Part shown: positions 10,223-20,020 of the stretch, one piece after another
How the letters are laid out: the number at the start of each line of letters is the position of its first letter
How positions within the stretch are numbered: the stretch's first letter is position 1
NCBI RefSeq assembly: GCF_022539505.1
Contig: NC_061508.1
Coordinates: 263,010,736-263,074,735 of the forward strand
Direction: 5' to 3'
Length of the DNA: 64,000 nt
Origin: Lolium rigidum
Lineage: Eukaryota; Streptophyta; Magnoliopsida; Poales; Poaceae
Program-made: the position numbers and the translations under genes
The notes under the pieces: generated by a model
What the model was told of the DNA's origin: nothing
What the model saw: the letters and a program-made list of their open reading frames with translations, nothing else
Databases searched by the model: none

Positions 10223-12960
10223 AGCTTAACATTAAGATCCATAGGAGTATCAACCGTGCGCTCATCCCCAAGAGCAGCACGAGCAAGAAGATCCTGAATG
10301 TACTTTTCCTGAGAGATAGAAAAGCCATCAGAAGTGGATGAAACCTCAATGCCAAGAAAATAGCGAAGAGGACCAAGATCAGTCATAAGAAACTGATCCC
10401 GAAGACGAGCCTTGACGAAGGCAATATACTCAGGATCATCACCAGTAATGATCATATCATCAACATAGAGAAGAAGAAGAGTACGTCCACGAGGAGAAGT
10501 GTGAATGAAAAGTGCTGGATCATGAAGACTAGGAGAGAAACCAGCAACATTCACCACAGAGGCGAAGCGCTCAAACCAGGCACGAGGGGCCTGTTTGAGA
10601 CCATAGAGAGAACGTCGAAGACGACAAACCATCCCATCGGGAACAGAATACCCGGGAGGAGGCTGCATGTAAACCTCCTCACTCAACTCGCCATTAAGAA
10701 AAGCATTCCGAACATCAAGCCGGGAGACGGACCAGCGGCGAACGTAAGCAACAGCAAGAAGGGTACGCACAGTAGTCATATGAGCCACAGGGGCAAAAGT
10801 CTCATCATAGTCACGGCCGTGCTCCCGCTGAAAACCACGAGCCACAAGACGCGCTTTATAGCGCTCAAGAGATCCATCGGAGCGAGTCTTAATTTTATAG
10901 ACCCACTTACATGTGATGGGACGAACACCGGAAGGGGGAGAAACAAGATCCCAAGTGCCAGTGCGCTCAAGCGCAGCGATCTCCTCAGCCATGGCAAGCT
11001 GCCATTCAGGATGACGCTCGGCATCCCGATAAGAAGTCGGCTCGGAAATGACAGAGAGACCATACTGACTAGGAGAGTAACGAGCTGGAGCACGACGCTG
11101 ACGAACAGGCCGTGAAGGGGGAAGCTCATCTGCAGAAGACAAGTCATCGAAGAAGAGGAAGAAGGGACAAGCATCGGAAGGAGCCGAAGCCGGAGAACGA
11201 GGAGTACTAGGTGGACTAGACGAACGAGAAGATGGCGCCGAAGGGGGCGCATCAGAAGTAGGAGGGAGGGGAGGAGGGACAGCAGGGGGTGCATCCGGAA
11301 AAAGAAGAAAAGAGATATCATCCACCGGGTAAGTACCCGAGGTGGGGCGAGGATAGAAGGGACGCGTCTCATCAAACGTGACGTCACGAGAGATGCGCAT
11401 CCGACGACCAACGGGGTCCCAACAGCGATAGCCCTTATGCTCATCAATGTATCCGAGAAAAACACACTCAACAGACTGAGCGGTCAGTTTGGTGCGTTCG
11501 CGAGGAGGCAGAAGGACATAACAGACGCAACCAAATGAACGGAGAGTCGAGTAGTCTGGAGAAACACCAGAGAGACGCTCGAGAGGAATGCCACCCTGTA
11601 GAGCAGCGGAAGGCTGAATGTTAATGAGGTGTGCCGACGTAGCAACAGCCTCAGCCCAGAAATGTGGCGGAAGAGAAGAAGCAATCATCATAGCACGGGT
11701 GGTCTCAAGAAGATGACGATGCTTACGCTCGGCGATGCCATTTTGAGCATGCGCGCCGGGACAAGAAAACTGAGCGAGGGTGCCCTCCTCAGCAAGGACA
11801 CCACGAAGGTGCTGGGAGATATACTCACCAGCAGAATCAGCGCGGAACACGCGAATGGGTGAGGAATACTGAGTGCGGACCATGGCCGCAAAACGCTGAT
11901 AAATAGAGAGCACCTCACTGCGAGAGTGCATGAAAAACACCCGTGTGTACCGTGAAAAATCATCAATGAATAAGATATAGTATCGATGGCCCCCTTTCGA
12001 AGCGAAAGGAGCCGGACCCCAAACATCTGAATGGACTAAATCGAACGGTCGCTGAGAGACAGACACACTAGTAGGATAAGGAAGCTGAATCTGTTTGCCT
12101 AACCTACAACCCTGACAGTGTAACGACCCATCTCCAGAGACAGACCCTAGAAGGCCACGATGAACCAAAGACGACAGGCGAGAGTCACAAAGGTGACCAA
12201 GACGATGATGCCACTGCTGAAAAGAGCCGGTGACAGAGGCAACAACCGGAGAAGAACTGACAGATGGAGTGGCAGCGGAAGGAACACGAAGCCAGTCTAA
12301 CTCCCATAGCCCCGGAGACTTACGGCTACGAGGGCCAGCTCCAACCAGGACCTGTGTGCGACGATCCTGAACCGCACAAGACTCAGCGTCAAGAATGACG
12401 CGACAACCAGAATCGGTGAGCTGGCTAGCAGAGAAAAGGTTCATCTGAAGGCGAGGAACATGAGAGACATCAGGGACAGAGAAAGAGGGAGTAGAAAGGG
12501 TGCCTCTACTAGAAACAGGAATAGAGGTACCATCAGCCGTGACAACACGGACTGGAGAAATAAGGGACCGAAGAGCAGAAAGAATAGAAGACTCAGAGGT
12601 CATATGAAAGGAAGCTCCAGAATCCAGATACCACGGGGACGTACCTGACTGTGTAGAAACTGGTGGTCGCACAGTGCCAGAAGAGCCGGTCCACGGAACC
12701 AGCAGCGCCCGGCGAGGAAGAGTCTGTAGTAGCGAGCAGACCACGAAGACCCCTGAGAATGTCCTGATCAGAGAGTGCAACTGCAGAAGATCCTGAAGAG
12801 CCAGCCTGCTGACGACCCTGGAACTGCTGACGTAAACTGGGATCCCGCGTCCAACAGGTGGAGGAAGTGTGGCCAACCTTGCCACAGTAGGTGCAATGAG
12901 GACGAGGGCGGAGACTCGGACCGCGAGGCTGCTGACGTAAACTGGAATCCCAAGCATCAA
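10069..12960 (-). pseudogene. Copia Pol: protease, integrase, reverse transcriptase
   Basis: One open frame of 963 codons; its first 85 or so lie out of frame over gag. Protease: [11 protein letters not shown], catalytic DSG at residues 113-115. Integrase zinc region: H251, H256, C282, C285. Integrase core: D312 (HSDVWGP), D375 (RADSAGEY), E411 (NGIAERKH), giving the expected D35E spacing. Reverse transcriptase: from about residue 668, with [10 protein letters not shown] and catalytic YVDD at 832-835. All active-site residues are present. The frame is lost after LNVKLCP (about 10215), before RNase H, and gag lies in a different frame, so this copy is probably inactive. Confidence 0.92.
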
Positions 12961-13477
12961 GCAGGCGGTGAAGCTGCGCTATCTCATGCGCAGAGAGGGG
13001 CGCAACTGGAGAGGTCGACGTACAATCAGGTGCCGACGAGGAGCTATCACCCACACACACAGAGGCCACCAAAGGGGGTGACGGAGAGCAACACGCCGAT
13101 GAAGACAGAGTCGGCAAAGCGCGGTCATAACCACGTGAAGAGGCCGCGAAAGTCGATGTAGAGCGGCAGGCCGACATAGACGGAGTCGACGAAGCGCGGC
13201 CATAACCGCGGGAAGAGGCCGCAAAAGTCGATGTAGAGCGGCGGGCCGACGTAGACGAAGTCGGCGAAGCGCGGGCAGAGTCGCATGAAGAGGCCGGGAA
13301 AGTCGGTATAGAGCGGCGAGCCAACGTAGACGGAGTCGGTGAAGCGCGGGCAGAGCCGCGTGAAGAGGCCGCAAACGGCGACGAAGAATAGCTAGCCATC
13401 ATACACGGAGGCAGCGGACAAAGACCAAGTACCGAAGGGAGGCCCAAAGATAAGGCGGGATCAGCGGAAGAAGACAT
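12593..13477 (-). pseudogene. Atypical copia gag: 25-residue repeats plus zinc knuckle
   Basis: A 294-codon frame. Residues 31-130 are four tandem 25-residue Ser/Pro/Ala/Arg repeats (key FAASSRGYGRASSTPS). A linker ([20 protein letters not shown]) precedes a CCHC zinc knuckle at 195-208, [14 protein letters not shown]. The nucleic-acid-binding half is therefore normal, but I see no capsid-type domain before it. The end of the frame (from about residue 255) is out of register with Pol, so one frame change separates them. It may be an internally deleted gag or a non-standard one. Confidence 0.75.
13088..13387 (-). repeat. Four tandem 75-bp repeats inside copia gag
   Basis: Period 75 bp (25 codons) with in-frame divergence. 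The core on the plus strand is close to AAGTCGATGTAGAGCGGC, seen at about 13149, 13226 and, diverged, 13299. Confidence 0.75.
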
Positions 13478-14022
13478 CGGATAACAACAGCCGACGACAG
13501 TAAATTTTTTTTTTTTTTTTTTTTTACCTCAGCTGGAAGTCAACATGGCCACGCACAAGAAATCGGGCCGATCAGAGAGCAGAGCAAGGAAGATCGAAGC
13601 CACGCATGGACAGGCAGGAAGCAGGGAGTGCCACGCGCGGAGGAGAGATCAGGTGGAGAGGCCGGCCACGCGCAGGAGGTGCAGGAACGAGCGGAATCAG
13701 GAACGAGCGGAATCGGGTGGCCTCGCGCGGGCGAATCGGGGCGGACGGCCGCGGGTCGCGCGGGTCAAGCAGCGTCGGGCGTTGGGCGGCGGGCCTGTAG
13801 ATCGAACTAAAAGTCCGAACTGATGGAAAGGGCTAGACAATCCACATATACATTTCACAACACCCCCACTCGCGTGTGACGGGAGAAGAGAAAGTCAACA
13901 CGTGAAAGAAGAAGAGCACACCGAAACAGGGCATCAGCGGTGGCTGAAGAGGAGGGCAACAACAATTTTTAGGCTTAATTGCGAAAACCATGTGAATGCC
14001 AGGATTTGAACTCGAGACCTGA

Positions 14023-14035
14023 GGCTCTGATACCA
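14023..14035 (-). other. Primer binding site of copia element (tRNA-Met)
   Basis: Minus strand TGGTATCAGAGCC starts directly at the LTR edge and is complementary to the 3' end of initiator tRNA-Met, the usual plant copia primer. Confidence 0.9.
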
Positions 14036-14167
14036 TGTTACATAATATGCTTGTTGTATTACAAGGGGGCCAAAGGCCACAATATATAGTACATGTACAG
14101 GTGCACATATGCAGAAAGCCCCCTAACATATGGGGAAACTACAATATACAGATATATACATCTAACA
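14036..14167 (-). repeat. Right (5') LTR of copia element
   Basis: 132-bp LTR matching 9374-9505. An AT-rich CTATATATTG on the minus strand near 14080-14092 is a possible TATA element, which would leave a very short transcribed part of the LTR. Confidence 0.93.
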
Positions 14168-15590
14168 AAGCCAAACAAGGATACCAAAGTAGAGTCCAAA
14201 ATGGTTCGAGCAATGGAATCCTTGCAACACCCAGAAGGGGACCTTGGCGACACTGACATATGTAACGAGTGGCCCACAAAATCAGCGAAACACCAGGTCA
14301 ACCAAGGATGAAAAGGCTGGACGACGAGGAGCGGCTCCGCTGACAAGGAGCGGAAGCATCCGGAGAGCGAGTGCGACATCACCTCTCCCGGTGACCAGGC
14401 TGATGACAACGAATGGATCTGAAAGGCTCGCGACATGTGTTGACTTTTTGGTCACGCTCGAGGCAACCAAAAACACCTCCCACGTGCCCAACCATTGAAG
14501 GTAAGGCTATGCTCGAAATCTTCCTTCCTAAGTGAAGGTGTTGGCATGGGACGAACGCCCCAGCCAGAGCGGCACCGCCGGCCCACATGCTACCAACCCT
14601 CCTCAGCTCCAAGAGCGGTAGCAGGAGCAGAGACACCACCACAAATCTACACACAAGTGATCTTCATCTTCGGTGTGGCGTCACCCCATCACCATGCACA
14701 TCAGCGGTGCCTCGAACTGCACCACAAGCAGCCTCGCCGGCGGGTGGCCAACTCCGCATTGTCCTTATAGGGAGATAGTGATTTACTATGACGATGTCAC
14801 ATGCATATATATGATTACTATTCACATATATGATTAATTTACCATATGTTGATGTCGCCTGTGATGTTTTGTGATGCGGCGAATATCTTTCTCTCGTGTT
14901 TTTGTTTATAAGCCATGCACTACAAGTTATGCATCTTTGACCTATTTATTTCATTGTGAGCTACCAGTGATCAACGATATAGCATACCGAGCAATCCGCC
15001 TCGATACCTAACTTTCCACTTGGCACTTTCCAATGCCTTATCTAACCCACCGCGTACAACTTCTAGGAGCAGAGTTCGACCGCCCAACTTGTCTACAGGT
15101 TCAAGAAAAGAAACTATAAAGATTTTGGTTCACTGTAGTGCTGAAGTGGATCTATCACAGAAACATGTACGGTAGGTTTTCTATATATCACCCATTTGCT
15201 GGTCACAGGTCACTATCGTTTTAATTCACATTGCACGAAGAAACTTTCACCGAAGGTCCTTGTATATAGTTTGGGCTTGAAGACACAAGCTATCATAATC
15301 AGCTCAAAGCGACGGATAACAGCAGGCGTGTTAGACTAGCGGCGCATAAATACTAGTGATAGCGTGATGTGATGTACACTTAATTTGGCAAGTAGACGCG
15401 GGGGGAGAAGAGTGTGTCATCTCATGATGATCTAACAACAATCTAACGCAAGGTTAAATCTCTTAGTTGATAGACTGTATATTAGTTAATGGATATGGAG
15501 TAAAAGCTAATGCTAGGAAAAAAGAAGTCAACAAAAGACTTGCACATGTTCTTGCTCTTGTACATGTTCTTGCCACTTGTGTGAACTATA

Positions 15591-15656
15591 CAGAATCAAA
15601 TTCCTCTTGTTTGAATGACTACGCAGAATCAAATTCCTCTTGTCTGAACAACTATG
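15591..15656 (+). repeat. Two tandem 33-bp repeats
   Basis: Unit CAGAATCAAATTCCTCTTGT plus 13 bp, twice (15591-15623 and 15624-15656). In one frame this reads ESNSSCLNDYA then ESNSSCLNNYA; probably chance. Confidence 0.7.
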
Positions 15657-15700
15657 CACACAATGAAAAATCGAGCTAAAGATATGAAATATACCATCGG

Positions 15701-15890
15701 AAATGTAAATCTCAATATCTTCCATCAACCAAATGACAGTGAGCTATACCATCAAACCTCAAATTCAGAAGGAAGTGTATCCACCGTCATTCAGAAGGAA
15801 ATGTAAATCTCAATATCTTCCATCAACCAAATGACAGTGAGCTATACCATCAAACCTCAAATTCAGAAGGAAGTGTATCCACCGTCATTC
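15701..15890. repeat. Tandem duplication, period 98 bp
   Basis: 15701-15792 and 15799-15890 are essentially identical, starting AAATGTAAATCTCAATATC and ending CCGTCATTC. The near-identity suggests a recent event. Confidence 0.9.
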
Positions 15891-17056
15891 TTAGGCTTGT
15901 GGTTGGAAAACTTTGATTTATATATATATTGAGCTTCAATTTTTTCAAAAGGAATAACTAACAGGATAAGTGCTTTCACTAACGGAAGATACTAATTTCA
16001 CATGATATTTTTCAGATACCATTGTTCACATGCACTACTGTATTTAAGCGAGTTGTATACACTATCATTAACATTTTCACTCCAGGTGGACTGAGCAACT
16101 ATGAATAAGACTTGCTTAAGTTGTATTTGTGCATAATTCCATAACATTAGACTATTGGTAGATTGTCCAGTTCTTTTCCATTTTTCAAGATCCCATGGAG
16201 AAAAGAAGCATCTCCAAATTATCTTTGATATTGTTCGAACTTTCAAAGCTAAACCACATCATTTTAACCACCCCAAAGTTCTGGAGAATGAAATAAAGGG
16301 TCATAACTAACCACGAATGAGGTTGTGGGTGCCTACAGCAGGGCGACTCCAGTTAAAGCAGGCAAGCACACCTGCAATATTCATCAACCTCATCCCATGA
16401 TGCCACATACACATTAGCAGGGGTAACACTCGGATGACTCGGGGGGGGGGGGGGGGGGGGGAGGTGACTCGTCATAGCTCCGGGGTGAAGGCGGCGCCGC
16501 GAAGGCACGGGAACTCCGCCCGACCCTCGTCGACTCAACCTCTTCACGGTGATGCCATTATCGGTGATGATCGATGCTTGTTTCACTAGTAGGAAAAGGG
16601 TCATTTGTGGCGCACCAAAAACCACATTATGTGGCGCCTGAGCAGTGCGCCACAGAATCCTTGCCATAAAAATTAGAATTCTGTGGCGCACCAGCCCATG
16701 CGCCACATGGCACACCGTGGCTCATGGGCCAGAAACATGATATTCTGTGGCGAATGTGGCTGCGGTGCACCACAAAAATAGGTGCGCCACAGAATTTGTT
16801 ACACGAATACATGATTTTGTACTACCTGCTGTACAAATATAGGTTTTATACAGGTATATACAACATTATACATATATAATATAAACAACATGTAGATTAG
16901 ACAGATATAATATAAACAATATTATACATCATCATCACATTACTTAGAGCCTGATCGAGATACACATATAGTTCCAAGTGCCAAATTTTTACATACAAGT
17001 AAATCCATACAAAGTTCATCATCTCAAGATACAAATGAAGTGGCACCGGCCGTCGC

Positions 17057-17413
17057 CTACACTAGGATGAAATAGAGTACCGCCGTGACGATGGCGAGCA
17101 AGAGCGGGAGCATAACGAATGTGTTCATCTTGCTCTTGTTCAACTGGTGCTTCCTCCACTTGGCAACCGCCTCCTGTCTAGTCGCATATCCTTTGTAGCA
17201 ATTGCCATTGAACTTCTGCACCTGTTTCTTACGGTCCTCCCACTCCTCGTAGACTCCTGGAACCAGCCCCTCGAACACGACGTAGTACCATATGAAAGAG
17301 AAAGGTCTATACCTCGGGTTTTGTGTGTTTGATAACAACACTTGAATGAATTTAACCGTATGCATAGATTGTCTTTGATAGATTTGCAGGTGCATGGTAC
17401 CCTCGCTGAGCAC
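17057..17413 (-). CDS. Viroplasmin/RNase H1 N-terminal-like domain with C-terminal membrane segment
   Basis: A 118-codon frame. Residues 43-90 fit the RNase H1 N-terminal (caulimovirus viroplasmin, PF01693-type) RNA/DNA-hybrid-binding fold: aromatic WYYVVFEGLVPGVYEEW, then VQKFNGNCYKGYATRQEA and a basic end. Residues 98-117 (FVMLPLLLAIVTAVLYFIL) form one hydrophobic segment, so the product would be tail-anchored. The first 40 residues may be intron read-through, since a possible acceptor (TATAG) precedes codon 36. There is no RNase H catalytic domain. It lies inside CACTA-A, so it is probably a captured or chimeric transposon gene; function unknown. Confidence 0.55.
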   Translation of the reverse strand: MLSEGTMHLQIYQRQSMHTVKFIQVLLSNTQNPRYRPFSFIWYYVVFEGLVPGVYEEWEDRKKQVQKFNGNCYKGYATRQEAVAKWRKHQLNKSKMNTFVMLPLLLAIVTAVLYFILV

Positions 17414-17518
17414 ATCGTGATCGGAAGACTCAAGCGTAGCTTATAGGTTTTCTGGTTTTGTGTGTGTCGCGAGGTGATGTGGTTGGAGAGGGAAAGAGAA
17501 AACTACAGAATCTGCCTG

Positions 17519-17885
17519 ACCGGTACTACCGGTACCAGGAGCGGTAGTACCGCTACACTACTGGTACCGCCTGATGTACCGCTCTGGGACTTGCACGTGA
17601 AAATACCCACAGAGTGGGTTACGGTACCTCTACGGTAGCATGAGCGGAAGTACCGCTCACAAGCGGTAGTTCTGGCATGGTACCGCTTAGGTACCGTAAG
17701 TCAAGTTACGGCACTACCGCTCCGGTACCGCCGAGGTACCGGATGGAGTCCGGGGCTCAAAGAGGCCATGGCGGTACCGTCAGTGGTACCGCCAGCGGTA
17801 CTACCGCTTCGAGCCCACGTGGCGAATCTGTGGGCTGATTTCAAACCCATAGCGGTACTACCGCTTGCCCAAGCGGTAGTACCGG
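17519..17885. repeat. Array of AGCGGTA(G/C)TACCGCT near-palindromes
   Basis: At least eight copies of full or half AGCGGTAGTACCGCT / GGTACCGC in both orientations over 370 bp, just upstream of a TATA box. This looks like a promoter-proximal repeat of an LTR or transposon. Clustered palindromes may be protein-binding sites, which is inference. Confidence 0.6.
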
Positions 17886-17926
17886 TTGTGCGGGATCTGC
17901 ACATAACTGTTGGATTTGAAGGAGCC

Positions 17927-17934
17927 TATAAAAG
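17927..17934 (+). promoter_or_regulatory. TATA box downstream of palindrome array
   Basis: TATAAAAG within GGAGCCTATAAAAGGGCTCC, itself a near-palindrome. A CT-rich initiator-like stretch follows about 30 bp on (17955-17990). 17990-18350 reads like the leader of an LTR transcript with no supported ORF. Confidence 0.5.
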
Positions 17935-18723
17935 GGCTCCTTCTTCTCCAGCTCTATTTCATCTCTTCTCCTTCTCTCTCCTCCATTGTTGTTGAGCTCA
18001 AACCTTGAGGATATCCCCACCTACCCAACCAATCTTTCCCAAAGTTTATGGAGTGGCGGAGGAGGCCCCGATCTATAGTTCTATCATGAGAGAATTCACC
18101 AATACCAGCTAGTCCTTAGTGTATCTTGGAGTTAGGGTTCCTATGGTGGGATCTTGGAGGAAGTGCTCCTATGGAGGCTAGCTTGGAGTTGTGCTAGCCC
18201 CATAGGGTGTTGGGAGCCTCCGGTGTTGTGGAGCTCGCCCCAACCTTGTGAAGGAACCGCCGCCTCGACCGGCTACTTAGTGGAGAAGGGGAAGCTCCTT
18301 CGTGGGGCTTTCTCGAGGAATAGGGCGAGGCCTTCTTTCGTGGTGCGGTCAGCGTGCGCACAGAAGGCCACCAGCCTGCCGTTGCCGCACAGAAGGAAAG
18401 TTTAAAGAATACTCGGAAAGTGCGCGCAGTCGGTTCAAAATCGGCCCTTTTCACGTTCGTCACGTACCACGGTTGCCTCGCATGTGACGCACCGAAAAAG
18501 GGCACACTGTGGTGCGGTACGCCGTGACTCCGCGGGTATGTCGCAGCCCGCCAGGGCACGACTTCACTCCTTACTACAGATATTCACCACATGCATGGGT
18601 GCAGTATTGGCCCACCTCTTTTTGGTGCACTGCACGTCGTATGCGCGCCGCACCAGAAAAAAGGGTGCGCCACGGTTATCTATTGCCCTTTTCCTAACAG
18701 TGTAAGAAGGGTTTCTTCTCGGT

Positions 18724-19559
18724 GTGCTCGACTTATCGTATGCTAGCCATGACCAAGCACCGAAGGACAGGTGGAGAAGAAGTGGTCGATGCTATAGAAG
18801 GTCAAAGTGCATCGAAGCTGCGAGTTTTCGTGTGGAGACTGGAAAACAATCACTGCCGGACATACTCCATCATAGACACATGACGGCGCAACCCTCTTGT
18901 TCCCTCCGTGGTTCCCTCGACTCGTGGAGGAATTCCCTTCTCGAGTGCAATATGGCGAGGAGTGTATGGGCACTCTTGCTAGAAGAGATCGTCGAGTTGA
19001 TGATACAATCGCAGGAGCCGGATGCGAGAAGCTGGTTAGAAGTTTTCAGCTCGGCCACCCATGATGAGCTGACTCAGGTGATAGTCACTCTGTGGGCGAT
19101 TTCGCATGCTCGTCTGAAGGCGTTGCACGAAGATGTCTTTCAGAGTCTGCTCTTGACCTACAATTTCATCTGAAGATTCATCGATGACCTAAACATACTT
19201 GTTGCTCCAGTGAAGCAGAAGGTGTGAGGGCGGTTGCAAGTTCCACGGTAGATTCCTCCATCACGAGGCGTTAGCAGCATCAGCGATGCAGCTCTTTCGA
19301 AAAAAAAACCTGAACGTTGCTTCAGTTTCAGCCATTGCACTTGATGATAGAGGTTTGTTTCTCGGTGCCTCCACACAAGTCTTCAAGGGTTGTGCGACCC
19401 GGAGACAATGCAGGTGGCAGCGTGCAAGTAAGGTTTAGCACTTGCTCGTGATCTTTACGTACGCCGAGTTCGTTTGGCAAGCGATTGTGCAAATGTGATA
19501 CGTGCGATTCAATGTGGAGAGTTTCATGTACCGTATGGCCAGGTCGTACTGGAAATAAT
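18724..19559 (+). pseudogene. LINE ORF2 3' remnant: zinc-binding RT domain and RNase H
   Basis: Decayed C-terminal part of a plant LINE-type reverse transcriptase. SKLRVFVWRL (about 18810-18840) starts the zf-RVT region. It continues in another frame with DILHHRHMTAQPSCSLRGSL, SWRNSLLECNMARSVWALL and VTLWAISHARLKALHEDVFQ. An RVT_3-type RNase H follows with frame changes: DAALSKK, then IALDDRGLFLGAS, ALARDLYVRRVRLASDCANV and, at the edge, YGQVVLEII. The ASD aspartate fits an RNase H active-site position. The frame is open 18724-19173 and broken after that. CACTA-B cuts it at 19560. Confidence 0.75.
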
Positions 19560-19602
19560 CACTGGTAGAAAAAGGGCCAATAGTCACGGTTCGTAAGGAC
19601 CA

Positions 19603-19766
19603 TTAATACCGGTTGCGCAACCGGTATTAAATATGCGCGACTAAAGCCCCCCCTTTAGTCGCGGTTGCTTACGAACCGCGACTAAAGGCCCGTCCACGTG
19701 GGCGGCAGGCGAGCCCCAGGGCGGAGGACCTTTAGTCGCGGTTCTCCTGGCCAACCGCGACTAAAG
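19603..19766. repeat. Subterminal palindrome and paired hairpins of CACTA-B
   Basis: 19603-19630 is a perfect 28-bp palindrome, half-site TTAATACCGGTTGC. 19653-19666 / 19674-19687 and 19730-19743 / 19753-19766 form two hairpins with the same perfect 14-bp stem CTTTAGTCGCGGTT. Subterminal repeats of this sort bind the TNPA-like protein in other CACTA elements; transcripts through them would fold and could feed small-RNA silencing. Confidence 0.75.
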
Positions 19767-20020
19767 CCCCCCCCCCCCTAAATCTGGTTTTCTTTTTAAT
19801 TTGTATTGTTTTATTTATTTTATATTTTATTTTGTGTTTTGTTTTAATTTTGAAGAAGTTTCAGTACACATATTCTACGGTACTATATACATGCATATGA
19901 ATGTACAATATATTTCAAACAAATTTGAAATTAGAACCAAAAAGAATTCAAGAGGAATATACAATATATATTCAATATCGGATGACCATATACAATTTTG
20001 AAAAAGTTTCCATACATAAT

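Larger units (their letters stand above)
9374..14167 (-). mobile_element. Complete Ty1/copia retrotransposon with 132-bp LTRs
   Basis: A 4794-bp insertion flanked by the 5-bp duplication AAGCC (9369-9373 and 14168-14172). Both LTRs are 132 bp and run TGTTA...TAACA. The primer site lies at the right LTR, so transcription runs leftward. Order on the minus strand: LTR, primer site, leader with a run of 21 A (13525-13505), gag, protease, integrase, reverse transcriptase, RNase H, polypurine tract, LTR. The domain order is copia. Short LTRs and tRNA-Met priming would suit the Ale/Retrofit group, which I have not verified. Several frameshifts make this copy defective. Confidence 0.95.
14168..16583. 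other. Unclassified stretch between copia and CACTA-A
   Basis: 14168-14770 is moderately GC-rich and continues the DNA left of the copia insertion; I found no convincing frame. 14771-16250 is AT-rich with small tandem duplications and no recognisable gene. 16441-16461 is a run of 21 G, a possible G-quadruplex or polymerase-slippage site. No RNA gene was recognised. Confidence 0.4.
16584..18702. mobile_element. CACTA-A, non-autonomous CACTA transposon
   Basis: Left end CACTAGTAGGAAAAGGGTCA; right end, read inward, CACTGTTAGGAAAAGGGCAA. Both are followed by TGGCGCACC-type subterminal motifs in both orientations. No transposase is present. The core holds a short ORF with a viroplasmin/RNase H1-type domain, an array of GGTACCGC palindromes and a TATA box with a leader-like stretch. 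The expected 3-bp duplication is not seen (TTT left, TAA right), so one end may be rearranged or the two ends may belong to different copies. Confidence 0.7.

Noticed and set aside
10501..11115. 204-codon plus-strand ORF
   Set aside because: Antisense shadow of the copia pol frame.
16441..16461. Run of 21 G as a regulatory G-quadruplex
   Set aside because: A single homopolymer in unclassified DNA; its length may be a sequencing or slippage effect, so no function is claimed.
17057..17413. Reading the viroplasmin-like ORF as an integrated plant pararetrovirus
   Set aside because: No movement protein, coat or reverse transcriptase nearby; the domain also occurs in cellular RNase H1, and it sits between CACTA ends.
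17519..17885. Palindrome array as a CRISPR-like or replication-origin feature
   Set aside because: Spacing is irregular, spacers are absent, the genome is plant; better explained as a transposon promoter repeat.
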